From the NCBI GenBank assembly GCA_036513075.1, contig DATBZS010000096.1, positions 1 to 26,484 of the forward strand: a DNA stretch of 26,484 nt, given 5' to 3'. Positions 7,801 through 15,302 of the stretch are shown here, one piece after another. This DNA comes from Bog-756 sp036513075 (GTDB lineage Bacteria > Actinomycetota > Acidimicrobiia > Acidimicrobiales > RAAP-2). The notes below the pieces were generated by a model, which searched no databases, was not told the origin of the DNA, and saw only the letters and a program-made list of their open reading frames with translations. The position numbers were made by a program, and so were the translations under genes. Each line of letters starts with the position of its first letter. Within the stretch, counting starts at the first letter, position 1.

Positions 7801-8303
7801 CCACGGCCCCACCCGCCAGCCCGCCGTCGGCCGGTGTCGCCCCCGACGCCGGCCCGCCTCCTGGCCATCGGGCCGCACCGGTGGCCAAGAAGCACACCGC
7901 CCGCTACGTGGTGGTGGGCCTGGTGCTGGTCGGTGCACTCGCGTTCCTTCTGGTGAAGGGCCTGGGCTCCGCGCTCGACTTCTACCTGCCCGCCGACCAG
8001 GCAGTAGCCCAGAAGGCGACGCTGGGGGACAAGACCTTCAACCTCGAAGGAGTGGTGGCGCCAGGGTCGATCCACTCGACGACCGCGGGGGTGGACTTCG
8101 TTGTCACCTCGGGTGCGGTCCACCTGGCCGTGCACAACACTTCGAGTCCGCCCCAGCTGTTCCAATCCAACATTCCGGTCATCGCCGTGGGTCATTTCCA
8201 GGGCGATGTCTTCGTTTCCGACCAGATCCTGGTCAAGCACACGTCGACCTACATCGCCCAGTACCCGTCCCGGGTGACGGCACCGAACGGCTCCAAGCGG
8301 TGA
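7797..8303 (+). CDS. ccmE: Cytochrome c-type biogenesis heme chaperone CcmE
   Basis: Periplasm-facing heme chaperone that binds heme covalently through a histidine and delivers it to CcmF. The 168 residues comprise a Pro/Ala-rich cytoplasmic N-terminus, one membrane helix (about 36-54) and an OB-fold domain with FNLEGVVAPGSI and IAVGHFQGDVF. The heme-binding region reads ILVKHTSTY: His148 aligns with the covalent His of E. coli CcmE (LAKHDENY), with Tyr152 four residues later as in E. coli. It is thus the His type, not the Cys variant known in some archaea and sulfate reducers. GTG 7797 was chosen since it overlaps the ccmD stop (GTGA). Confidence 0.95.
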   Translation: MTTAPPASPPSAGVAPDAGPPPGHRAAPVAKKHTARYVVVGLVLVGALAFLLVKGLGSALDFYLPADQAVAQKATLGDKTFNLEGVVAPGSIHSTTAGVDFVVTSGAVHLAVHNTSSPPQLFQSNIPVIAVGHFQGDVFVSDQILVKHTSTYIAQYPSRVTAPNGSKR

Positions 8304-8343
8304 CGGCCGTGCCGGATCAGCACGCAACCGGCCGCGGCCCGCG

Positions 8344-10446
8344 GTGAACGGCACCCTCGGACACACCGGGGTACTCCTCGGATTCGCCGCAGCCGTCGTC
8401 GGCATTGTCGTCCTGGTCGTCGGCCTGGTGCGCGGTCGTCCGGGCCAGCTCCGTGGCGGCCGCCTCTACGCGCCGATCATCCTCCTCGGCGGGGTCGTGG
8501 CCGTGGTGGCCATGCAGCGGGCACTGATCACCCACGACTTCTCCCTCACCTACGTCGTCGACAACAACAGCCGGTCGACACCGCTGATCTACTCGATCAC
8601 CGGCATGTGGTCGGCCCTGGCCGGCTCGATCCTCCTGTGGGGTGTCATCCTCGGGATCTACGCGACGGCCATGGTGTGGCGCTTCCGGGTCCGGGCCGAC
8701 GACCAGCTGGTGGCCTGGGCCACCCTCGTGATGTACGTGGTGTGCGCCTTCTTCTTCGGCCTCATGCTCGGTCCGGCCGACCCGTTCACCCACGTGTCGG
8801 GGGCCGTCCGCCTCGACGGGCTCGGCCCCAACGTCCTCCTCCAGGACAATCCGCTGGTCCTGTTCCACCCGCCGATGCTCTACCTGGGCCTGGTCGGGTT
8901 CACCCTCCCGTTCGCCTTCGCGGTGGCCTCACTGGTCAGCGGACGGGTCGACGAGGACTGGCAGGGCGAGACGCGGCGGTGGACCCTGTTCGCATGGACG
9001 TTCCTGACCGTCGGCATCGTGCTGGGCGCCTGGTGGTCCTACCAGGTGCTCGGGTGGGGCGGTTTCTGGGCCTGGGACCCGGTGGAGAACGCCTCGTTGC
9101 TGCCGTGGCTGGTCGGCACCGCCTACCTCCACTCGGTCATGGTCCAACAGCGGCGGGGCCTGTTGCGGGTGTGGAACCTCTCCCTGGTGATCGCCACCTT
9201 CAGCCTGACCATCCTCGGCACCTTCCTGACCCGGTCGGGGGTCATCCAGTCGGTCCATGCATTCTCCACCTCATCCATCGGTCCGCTGCTGCTCGGCTTC
9301 TTCGGCCTGGTGATCGTGGTCGGTGTCGGCCTCATCGCCTGGAGGGGCGACCGGTTGCGGTCGCCCGGTGGCATCGACTCGGCCTTCAGCCGCGAAGGCG
9401 CCTTCCTGGCCAACAACCTCCTGTTCGTCCTGTTCGCCTTCATCGTGCTCCTCGGAACCGTGTTCCCCCTCTTGTACGAGGCACTCCACAGCGGCGCCCA
9501 GGTGTCGGTCGGCGCCCCCTACTTCAATAAGCTGGTCATCCCGGTGGGCCTCGGCCTGTTGTTCCTCATGGCCGTGGCCCCCGCCCTTCCCTGGCGCAAG
9601 TCGTCGGCCGCGGTGATGCGTGGCCGTCTGGCTGTGCCCGCCGCCATCGGCGTAGCTGTGGTGGTCGGTTGCGTGATCGGTGGCATCACCGGCATCGAGC
9701 CACTGCTCGCCTTCGGGCTCGGGGCCTTCGCCGCCGCGTCGGCCGGACGCGCCCTGGTGCTCTCGGTCCGTGGCGCCTGGCGCACCTCCCGCATGGCCGG
9801 CGCATCCCCGACCCGGGCCGCCCTGGCCGGCTGGCGTGGCTTCGTCGGCCGGGCCAACGGTGGCATGGTCGTGCACATCGGTGTGGTGGTCCTCGCCGTC
9901 GGGCTGACCGCGGCCACCGCCTTCGGGCAACGGGGCACGGTGGTGCTGGCCCGCGGGCAGACCGGCACCTTCGCCGGTCACACCGTCGAGTTCGTGGGGA
10001 CAAGGATCGTCTCCACGCCGTCACACGTCAGCCAGCAGGCCCTCCTGCGGATTGACGGAGGTGCCGTGTTCACTCCGGCCATCAGCCAGTTCGGGACCGG
10101 CACCAGGCCCGTCGGATCGCCGGCCGTCGACTCCACCATCACGTCGGACGTCTACCTGACCATCAACTCCGTCCCCGACCACGGCGGAGCCTGGACCTTC
10201 GGCGTGGTCGTCCAGCCGCTGGTCATGTGGCTGTGGATCGGCGGAACCCTGATCGTCATCGGATCGGTCCTGTCGGCCATTCCGGGCCGGCGGCGTCGGC
10301 CCACCGACCCGGTGTCGGCCCCGGTGGCCGGCGCGGCGCCGCCCATCGAGCTGTCCCTCGACGCCGACCCCGTGTCCAGCCCCGACGCCGTGGCACCTTC
10401 GCTGCCCGCTGAACGCCAGCCCGTCGCCGCGGGCGACGCGCCATGA
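8344..10446 (+). CDS. ccmF: Cytochrome c heme lyase subunit CcmF
   Basis: Large polytopic membrane protein (700 residues) that, with CcmH/I, ligates heme to apocytochrome c. The WWD heme-handling domain is clear: WGGFWAWDPVENAS at 238-251, with ligand histidines His175 (LFHPPMLYLG) and His263 (YLHSVMVQ). Further family features are LTRSGVIQSVHAFS and the late segment VHIGVVVLAVGLTAATAFG that precedes an extracytoplasmic beta-rich domain. A final helix near residue 610 is followed by a Pro/Ala-rich cytoplasmic tail of about 65 residues. The GTG at 8344 follows ccmE after 40 bases without a strong ribosome site, the only non-overlapping junction between ccmA and ccmHI. Its end overlaps ccmG (ATGA). 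Confidence 0.96.
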   Translation: MNGTLGHTGVLLGFAAAVVGIVVLVVGLVRGRPGQLRGGRLYAPIILLGGVVAVVAMQRALITHDFSLTYVVDNNSRSTPLIYSITGMWSALAGSILLWGVILGIYATAMVWRFRVRADDQLVAWATLVMYVVCAFFFGLMLGPADPFTHVSGAVRLDGLGPNVLLQDNPLVLFHPPMLYLGLVGFTLPFAFAVASLVSGRVDEDWQGETRRWTLFAWTFLTVGIVLGAWWSYQVLGWGGFWAWDPVENASLLPWLVGTAYLHSVMVQQRRGLLRVWNLSLVIATFSLTILGTFLTRSGVIQSVHAFSTSSIGPLLLGFFGLVIVVGVGLIAWRGDRLRSPGGIDSAFSREGAFLANNLLFVLFAFIVLLGTVFPLLYEALHSGAQVSVGAPYFNKLVIPVGLGLLFLMAVAPALPWRKSSAAVMRGRLAVPAAIGVAVVVGCVIGGITGIEPLLAFGLGAFAAASAGRALVLSVRGAWRTSRMAGASPTRAALAGWRGFVGRANGGMVVHIGVVVLAVGLTAATAFGQRGTVVLARGQTGTFAGHTVEFVGTRIVSTPSHVSQQALLRIDGGAVFTPAISQFGTGTRPVGSPAVDSTITSDVYLTINSVPDHGGAWTFGVVVQPLVMWLWIGGTLIVIGSVLSAIPGRRRRPTDPVSAPVAGAAPPIELSLDADPVSSPDAVAPSLPAERQPVAAGDAP

Positions 10447-11039
10447 CCGACGTGGCCACCCCGGTGGGGGCACCGGCTCCGGCGGAGCCTCCGCCACCCA
10501 CCCGGCATACCGCCCGGTGGGTGGGCCTGACCGTCCTGGTGATCGCTGCAGGGCTCATCGCCGTCCTGGCCACCCGGCCACCGGCCGCCGTGTCCGAGGT
10601 GTACAGCCCGCTGGTCGGCAAACCGGCACCCGCCATCCAGGGGCTGACCGTCGACGGCAGGTCCTTCGCCCTGCCCCGGGTTCCGGGCCAGTTCGTCGTG
10701 GTCAACTTCTTCGCCAGCTGGTGCCCGCCGTGTCAGACCGAGGGTCCCGATCTGGTGAAGTTCGCGTTCGAGCACCAACACTCCGGTGATGCCCGGATGG
10801 TGAGCGTGGTCTTCGAAGACACCGCATCAGCCGCCCGCTCGTATCAGGCGACCCTGGGTGCCCGCTGGCCCACCATGGCCGACCCCGGGGGGACCCTGGC
10901 CCTCAGCTTCGGCGCGCGGGACCCGCCCTCCACGTTCCTGATCGCCCCCGATGGTCGGCTGGTGGCCTACATCGTCGCCCCGGTCACGGCGTCGGACCTC
11001 GACGGGCTCATCGCCAGGGCCAAGGCCACGGGCCTGTGA
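10443..11039 (+). CDS. ccmG: Thiol:disulfide oxidoreductase CcmG/DsbE (TlpA-like)
   Basis: Membrane-anchored thioredoxin-fold protein that keeps apocytochrome c cysteines reduced, probably fed by the CcdA upstream. After a Pro-rich N-terminus comes one membrane anchor (about 26-44), then the redox domain: VGKPAPAIQGL, VVVNFFASWCPPC with the CXXC pair at Cys94 and Cys97, and the cis-proline region DPPSTFLIAPDG. Its 198 residues are normal for the family. The usual CcmG acidic active-site signature is not obvious, so TlpA/ResA-like is an equally fair structural label, but its place between ccmF and ccmH supports the CcmG role. The start overlaps ccmF by four bases, and its stop overlaps the next GTG. 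Confidence 0.92.
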   Translation: MTDVATPVGAPAPAEPPPPTRHTARWVGLTVLVIAAGLIAVLATRPPAAVSEVYSPLVGKPAPAIQGLTVDGRSFALPRVPGQFVVVNFFASWCPPCQTEGPDLVKFAFEHQHSGDARMVSVVFEDTASAARSYQATLGARWPTMADPGGTLALSFGARDPPSTFLIAPDGRLVAYIVAPVTASDLDGLIARAKATGL

Positions 11040-12289
11040 AGCGCCGGCACTTCCCGCTGTGGACGTTGCTCGGCATAGTGCTGGTGGTGGCGCTGCTGAT
11101 CGGCAGTGGCGTGTTCTCGTCGTCGCCACCGACGAGTGCCCAGCGGGCCGGCGCCATCGAGTCGGTGATCCGCTGCCCGAGCTGCGAGGACCTGTCGGTC
11201 GCCGCGTCCAGCGCCCCGACCGCGGTGACCGTCCGGGCCACCGTCCGCCACCTGATCGATCAGGGGCAGAGCGACCAGCAGATCAAGGACTACCTGGTGG
11301 CGCGCTACGGCTCGGCCATCGTGCTCGATCCGCCGGCCAGCGGTTGGTCGGCCGTGGTGTGGGTGTTGCCCATCGTCGCCGGCCTGGCCGGTGTGGGTGC
11401 CCTGGTGGTGGTAATCGCCCGTCGTCGCCAACGGGGGGGCGCCGACCTCGACGCCGACGTGCGGGGCCCGGCGGCCGACCCGGCGGCCCTGGAGGAACGG
11501 CGGCACTTCCTCACCCAGTCGCTGGCCGACGCCGACGCCGAGTATCTGTCCGGCGACCTGGCCGATGCCGACTACCTGGCCCTGCGCCAACGCGACCTGG
11601 CCCGGCTGGCCGCGCTCGGACCCCCCGTACCACCGACCGCAACCGTCGCGTCGCCCACGGCTACCGTCACCCTCGACGCTGAACGCCCCGAACCGGGCAC
11701 CGACCCGACGCCGAAGGCGGCCGCCCGTCGGCGCGGCCGGAACAAGTGGTTCCTCATCGGGGCCATCGCCTGCTTCGGTGCCGCCCTCATTGTCGCCGTG
11801 CCGGTGTTCTCGTCCAACCGGTTGCCGGGCCAGACGGCCACGGGCGCGGTGAGTCTGAGCCCGAGCCAGCAGGTCTCCCGTTCGCTGGACCAGGCGGCCA
11901 CCGTCGAGGACGAAGGTCAACTGGGCCTCGCCGCCCAGCTCTACCAGAGCGTCCTGAGCGCCCACCCGGACAACGAAGTGGCCCTCGCCCAACTCGGATG
12001 GCTGGAATACAAGACCGGACAGCAGGGCGCCAGCACCACGCTGATCAGCGACGCCAGGGTCAAGCTGGCCAAGGCGGCCAGGCTGAATCCGGGCGACTAC
12101 GCCGTCCACCTCTATCTCGGAACCCTGCTCCTCCAACTCGACGGAAACGCCGCCGGCGCGGTCGACGAGTTCGCCCAGTTCCTGGCAGCCGACCCGCCTG
12201 CCACGGTGGTGTCCCAGGCCGCCCCGACCCTCCGGCAGGCCTTTGCTGCCGCCGGCAAGCCACTGCCCGTGGGGGTCCCGGCGGCCTGA
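11036..12289 (+). CDS. ccmH: CcmH-CcmI fusion, cytochrome c maturation thioredoxin/TPR protein
   Basis: Two functions in one 417-residue chain. The N-terminal part, after one signal-anchor helix, is CcmH (CycL-type): RCPSCEDLSVAAS with redox Cys47 and Cys50, then VRHLIDQGQSDQQIKDYLVARYG and a second helix. CcmH reduces apocytochrome cysteines or forms a mixed disulfide with them. After a charged segment (EERRHFLTQSLADADAEYLSGDL, typical of CcmI) comes a third helix (about 238-256) and a TPR-like region (LGLAAQLYQSVLSAHPDN..., LNPGDYAVHLYLGTLL) that binds apocytochrome tails in CcmI. This matches a CcmH-CcmI composite. GTG 11036 overlaps the ccmG stop. It is the last ccm gene and is followed by a hairpin. 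Confidence 0.9.
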   Translation: MKRRHFPLWTLLGIVLVVALLIGSGVFSSSPPTSAQRAGAIESVIRCPSCEDLSVAASSAPTAVTVRATVRHLIDQGQSDQQIKDYLVARYGSAIVLDPPASGWSAVVWVLPIVAGLAGVGALVVVIARRRQRGGADLDADVRGPAADPAALEERRHFLTQSLADADAEYLSGDLADADYLALRQRDLARLAALGPPVPPTATVASPTATVTLDAERPEPGTDPTPKAAARRRGRNKWFLIGAIACFGAALIVAVPVFSSNRLPGQTATGAVSLSPSQQVSRSLDQAATVEDEGQLGLAAQLYQSVLSAHPDNEVALAQLGWLEYKTGQQGASTTLISDARVKLAKAARLNPGDYAVHLYLGTLLLQLDGNAAGAVDEFAQFLAADPPATVVSQAAPTLRQAFAAAGKPLPVGVPAA

Positions 12290-12305
12290 GCGGAACTCAT
12301 CGGGG

Positions 12306-12321
12306 ACCGGCGGTCGCCGGT
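12306..12321. terminator. Hairpin between convergent ccmHI and the oxidoreductase gene
   Basis: ACCGGC-GGTC-GCCGGT is a perfect 6-bp stem with a four-base loop lying in the 39-base gap between two convergent stops. It could end transcription from both sides. There is no T-tract on either side, so a Rho-independent role is only likely, not shown. Confidence 0.4.
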
Positions 12322-12328
12322 GGGCGTC

Positions 12329-13300
12329 TCAGGGAATCAGGACGACCTTGCCGGACACGGTGCGATCGATCAGTCCGGCCATGACCTCGGCCGCCTCTTC
12401 GAGGCGACGTGTGGCCGGAACGGTGGGGTGCAGTCGCCCCTCGGCCACCATTCCCATCAGTTCGTCGGTGAGCGCCCGGTTGCCGAGGGGGTCCTTGAAC
12501 GTCCACCCGCCCCAGTCGACGCCCACCAGGGTCCGGTTGTTGAGCAGCACCTGATTGATCGGTATCGAGGGGATCGGTCCCGAGGCGAACCCGATGACGC
12601 AGAACCGCCCGAGGTGGCGGGTCGCCCGCAGCGCCGGCTCGGCGTGCCGGCCGCCCACCGGGTCGACCACCACGTCGACTCCTCCCCCCGAAAGCTCGCG
12701 GGCCCGGGTCTTCAGGTCCTCCTCCTCGTAGGCGATGACGGCTTCGGCCCCCATGGCCACCGCCGCCTGCAACTTGTCGGGGGTCGAGGCGGCGGCGATG
12801 ACGTGGGCCCCGAGCGCTGTGGCTACATCGACGGCGGCCAGACCGATGCCGCCGCCGGCGCCGAGGACAAGTACCCACTCGCCCGGTGCCACCGTCGTCC
12901 GACGGGTGAGGGTGAATAGCATCGTGCAGTAGCTCTGGATGAGGGCCGCCGCCGGAGCCAGGTCGATGGCGTCGGGCACGGGCACCAGTGACAGCGCGGG
13001 CGCCACCACGTGGGAGGCGAACCCGCCGAATCCGCAGAACACCACCACCCGGTCGCCCACCGACCAGTCGCTCACACCGGGGCCGACCGCGGCGATGATT
13101 CCGGCCACTTCGCTGCCCGGCACGAACGGAGTCGGGGGCTTCAGTTGATACCTCCCCTGGCAGATCAGCCCGTCGACGAAGTTGACCCCGGCGGCCGCCA
13201 CGTCGATGACGACCATCCCCTCGGTCGGTTCCGGAGTGGGTCGGTCCTCGACGACCAGGGTGTCGAGGGGTCCGAATTCGCTGCAGACGACGGCGCGCAT
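12329..13300 (-). CDS. Quinone oxidoreductase-like MDR family protein (NADPH-dependent)
   Basis: Zinc-free medium-chain dehydrogenase/reductase of 323 residues, close to NADPH:quinone oxidoreductases. The N-terminal catalytic domain has VAAAGVNFVDGLICQGRY and the FVPGSEVAG motif (about 59-67). The Rossmann domain has VLVLGAGGGIGLAAV (143-157), and a DVVVDPVGG segment follows. The cysteine/histidine set that binds structural zinc in alcohol dehydrogenases is absent. The substrate could be a quinone, an enoyl-CoA-like alkene or another carbonyl compound. The ATG at 13300 is preceded by GGTAGG at a suitable distance; a TTG nine bases upstream is in frame but less likely. It is monocistronic and convergent with the ccm operon. 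Confidence 0.88.
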   Translation of the reverse strand: MRAVVCSEFGPLDTLVVEDRPTPEPTEGMVVIDVAAAGVNFVDGLICQGRYQLKPPTPFVPGSEVAGIIAAVGPGVSDWSVGDRVVVFCGFGGFASHVVAPALSLVPVPDAIDLAPAAALIQSYCTMLFTLTRRTTVAPGEWVLVLGAGGGIGLAAVDVATALGAHVIAAASTPDKLQAAVAMGAEAVIAYEEEDLKTRARELSGGGVDVVVDPVGGRHAEPALRATRHLGRFCVIGFASGPIPSIPINQVLLNNRTLVGVDWGGWTFKDPLGNRALTDELMGMVAEGRLHPTVPATRRLEEAAEVMAGLIDRTVSGKVVLIP

Positions 13301-13350
13301 GCCGGTCAACCTACCGTTGCCACCTCTGGCCCGGACAAGTCAGCACTGCG

Positions 13351-14499
13351 TCATGCGCGCAGGTCCCGCAGGCGGGCGACGACCCCCGGGAAGGCTCCCA
13401 CGAACGCCCCGATGTCGTCATCGGTCGTCGGCCAACCGACAGACAGGCGTAGCGACCGCTCACCGTCCACCCCCATGGCCTCGAGTACGGGGGAGGGTTC
13501 GAGGGATTCGGACGAACACGACGAGCCGGAGTGAACAGCCACCCCGGCCTGGTCGAGCCCGAGCAGCACCGGCTCGGCCTCCACCCCTGCGATACCGAGG
13601 CAGAGGATGTGAGGTACCCGGCGCTCGAGGTCGCCGAAGAGGACGACACCGTCCACCACGGTCGCAGCAGTGGCCAACTGCTCGGTCTGCGCTCGGGCAA
13701 GGGCGGCTTCGCCGGCCAGGTACCCGGAGTTGCTCAGCGCTTCGGCCGCCGCCCCGAAGCCGATGGCACCGGCCACGTCCTCGAGTCCGGCTCGCCGCCC
13801 CCGCTCCTGCTCGCCACCCACCAGCAGCGGCTCGATCCGCAGCCCCCTCCGCAGGATCAGCGCGCCAACTCCGGCCGGTCCACCCAACTTATGGGCCGAC
13901 ACCGATACCAGGTCGGCACCGAGCCCTTCGAGGTCGAGGGGTACGTGCCCGGCGGCGGCTGAGGCGTCGACGTGGACGGGAATGCCCCGCTCCCGGCCGA
14001 GGGCCACGACTTCGTCCACGTCCTGCAGCGTGCCCACCTCGTGGTTGGCGACCTGGCAGTGCAGCAGGGCGGGCAGCCGGCCGTGGCCGGTGAGGCTCCG
14101 CTCCAGCGCCATCTCGACGGCGGCCGCGGTGATGCGACCGAGCCCGTCGACGTCGATCTCGACGACGGTGCCGAGTCGGGCCGACCCGTCCCGCACGGCC
14201 GAGTGCTCCACCGCGGCGCAGGCCACCGGTGCTCCACGGTCGTCGGCCAGCACGCCCCAGACGGCGGTGTTGACCGCCTCGGTCGCCCCCGAGGTCAGGA
14301 CCACCTGGCGGGCCCGGACCCCGAACAGCGCTGCTATCCGGTCACGGGCGTCCTCGAGGGTGGCCCGGACCATCCGGCCCTCGGTGTGGACCCGGCCGGG
14401 GTCGGCGGTCACCCCGAGGTCGGCCCACTCGTCCATGGCGGCTCTCGCCTCGGTTCGTAGCGGGGTGGTGGAGGCGTGGTCCAGGTAGTGGCGGGCCAC
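13351..14499 (-). CDS. Cysteine desulfurase (class V aminotransferase fold)
   Basis: PLP enzyme that takes sulfur from L-cysteine as a persulfide, for Fe-S clusters or thiolated RNA. Evidence in 382 residues: the YLDHASTTPLR start of NifS/IscS proteins, SGATEAVN, the NHEVGTLQD segment, the HVDAS strand, the PLP lysine Lys204 in SAHKLGGPAGVGAL and the catalytic Cys328 in HSGSSCSSESLEPSPVL. The region before the active cysteine and its short loop resemble group I (NifS/IscS) enzymes. GTG 14499 begins 9 bases after the stop of the upstream SufR-like gene, so the two form an operon. No scaffold (sufBCD, sufU, iscU) lies in the window, so this is an unaccompanied desulfurase next to an Fe-S regulator. 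Confidence 0.92.
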   Translation of the reverse strand: MARHYLDHASTTPLRTEARAAMDEWADLGVTADPGRVHTEGRMVRATLEDARDRIAALFGVRARQVVLTSGATEAVNTAVWGVLADDRGAPVACAAVEHSAVRDGSARLGTVVEIDVDGLGRITAAAVEMALERSLTGHGRLPALLHCQVANHEVGTLQDVDEVVALGRERGIPVHVDASAAAGHVPLDLEGLGADLVSVSAHKLGGPAGVGALILRRGLRIEPLLVGGEQERGRRAGLEDVAGAIGFGAAAEALSNSGYLAGEAALARAQTEQLATAATVVDGVVLFGDLERRVPHILCLGIAGVEAEPVLLGLDQAGVAVHSGSSCSSESLEPSPVLEAMGVDGERSLRLSVGWPTTDDDIGAFVGAFPGVVARLRDLRA

Positions 14500-14508
14500 G
14501 GTCGCCGG

Positions 14509-15255
14509 TCAGACCACGGCGCTACAGGCGTCGTCGCCCCGGGCCCGGGACGACGACAGGACTACCGGCACGGCGCCGGGATCGTCGCCGCACAGCCCGG
14601 CGAGCAGCCCCTTGACCATGCCGCGGTCGACGGCGCACAGCACCGGATACTGCGATGCGGCGTCGCCGAACGGACAGTTGTCAGCCACCACGGCGGTGGC
14701 GGTCCCCTGATCCTCGGCGTGGGCGGCGAACCCGTGGGCGGTCAGGGTGTCGGCGATGGCGTGCATGGCGGTCCGCAGCGACCGCTGGCCGTCGCCGGGC
14801 GACATCTGACCGGCGAGCTGGCGTCCGTATTCCTCGCCGACCCGCTCGGCCATGCCCTCGGCCGCCAGGGGTCCGAGCATCTGAAGTGCCTCCTGGAGCA
14901 GGAGGACGAGTAGGTCGTCTCGGCGGGTCAGAAGGTCGAGCGTGGGGTCGGGACCGATGGCCCGGAAGCGCTTGGACGGCCGACCGGCCCCGCCGCCGTC
15001 GGCCCGCTCCATCGTCACCTCGACGTAGCCGCCTGCGGCCAGTCGCTCGAGGTGGTGACGGGCCACGTTCGGGTGGAGCGAGAAGCGGGCGGCCACCTCG
15101 GTGGCCGTCGCTCCCGGGTTGGACCTGACGAACAGGTAGATCTCCCGCCGAGTGGGGTCGCCGAAGGCCGACGTGACCGCGGTCACCGCCGCCGCGAACT
15201 GGGCGTCGGCGTCCGAGGACGCGATGGCCACCTGGCTGTCGGGGTCGGGCTGCAC
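14509..15255 (-). CDS. SufR-like Fe-S cluster-sensing transcriptional regulator
   Basis: DNA-binding protein of 248 residues, probably a repressor of iron-sulfur genes. The N-terminal winged helix of ArsR/DeoR-like type reads FGDPTRREIYLFVRSNPGAT, then ATEVAARFSLHPNVARHHLERL (recognition helix) and a wing with GAGRPSKRF. The C-terminal half holds four cysteines, Cys194, Cys207, Cys222 and Cys244; the first three, in CPFGDAASQYPVLC...GLLAGLC, match the cluster-binding set of SufR. GTG 15255 has a TACACT -10 element 7 bases upstream and may be leaderless. The divergent mrp and the downstream desulfurase fit an Fe-S regulon. The target operator is not identified. Confidence 0.87.
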   Translation of the reverse strand: MQPDPDSQVAIASSDADAQFAAAVTAVTSAFGDPTRREIYLFVRSNPGATATEVAARFSLHPNVARHHLERLAAGGYVEVTMERADGGGAGRPSKRFRAIGPDPTLDLLTRRDDLLVLLLQEALQMLGPLAAEGMAERVGEEYGRQLAGQMSPGDGQRSLRTAMHAIADTLTAHGFAAHAEDQGTATAVVADNCPFGDAASQYPVLCAVDRGMVKGLLAGLCGDDPGAVPVVLSSSRARGDDACSAVV

Positions 15256-15261
15256 GTCCCC

Positions 15262-15268
15262 TAGTGTA
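15262..15268. promoter_or_regulatory. Overlapping back-to-back -10 elements between sufR-like gene and mrp
   Basis: The seven bases TAGTGTA hold TAGTGT on the plus strand (towards mrp) and TACACT on the minus strand (towards the regulator), offset by one base. The minus element is 7 bases from the regulator GTG. The plus element would give mrp a leader of about 30 bases containing AGGAGA. Both fit TANNNT; -35 elements are not clear. Confidence 0.4.
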
Positions 15269-15302
15269 CCGGTGACGCCGAATTTCCTTCAGGAGAACCC
15301 CC

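Noticed and set aside
15250..15280. SufR-type operator (ACACT-N5-TGTGA-like) upstream of the SufR-like gene
   Set aside because: ACACT is present on the minus strand, but the second half five bases on reads ACGTG and does not match; the motif as I recall it may also not apply to this lineage.
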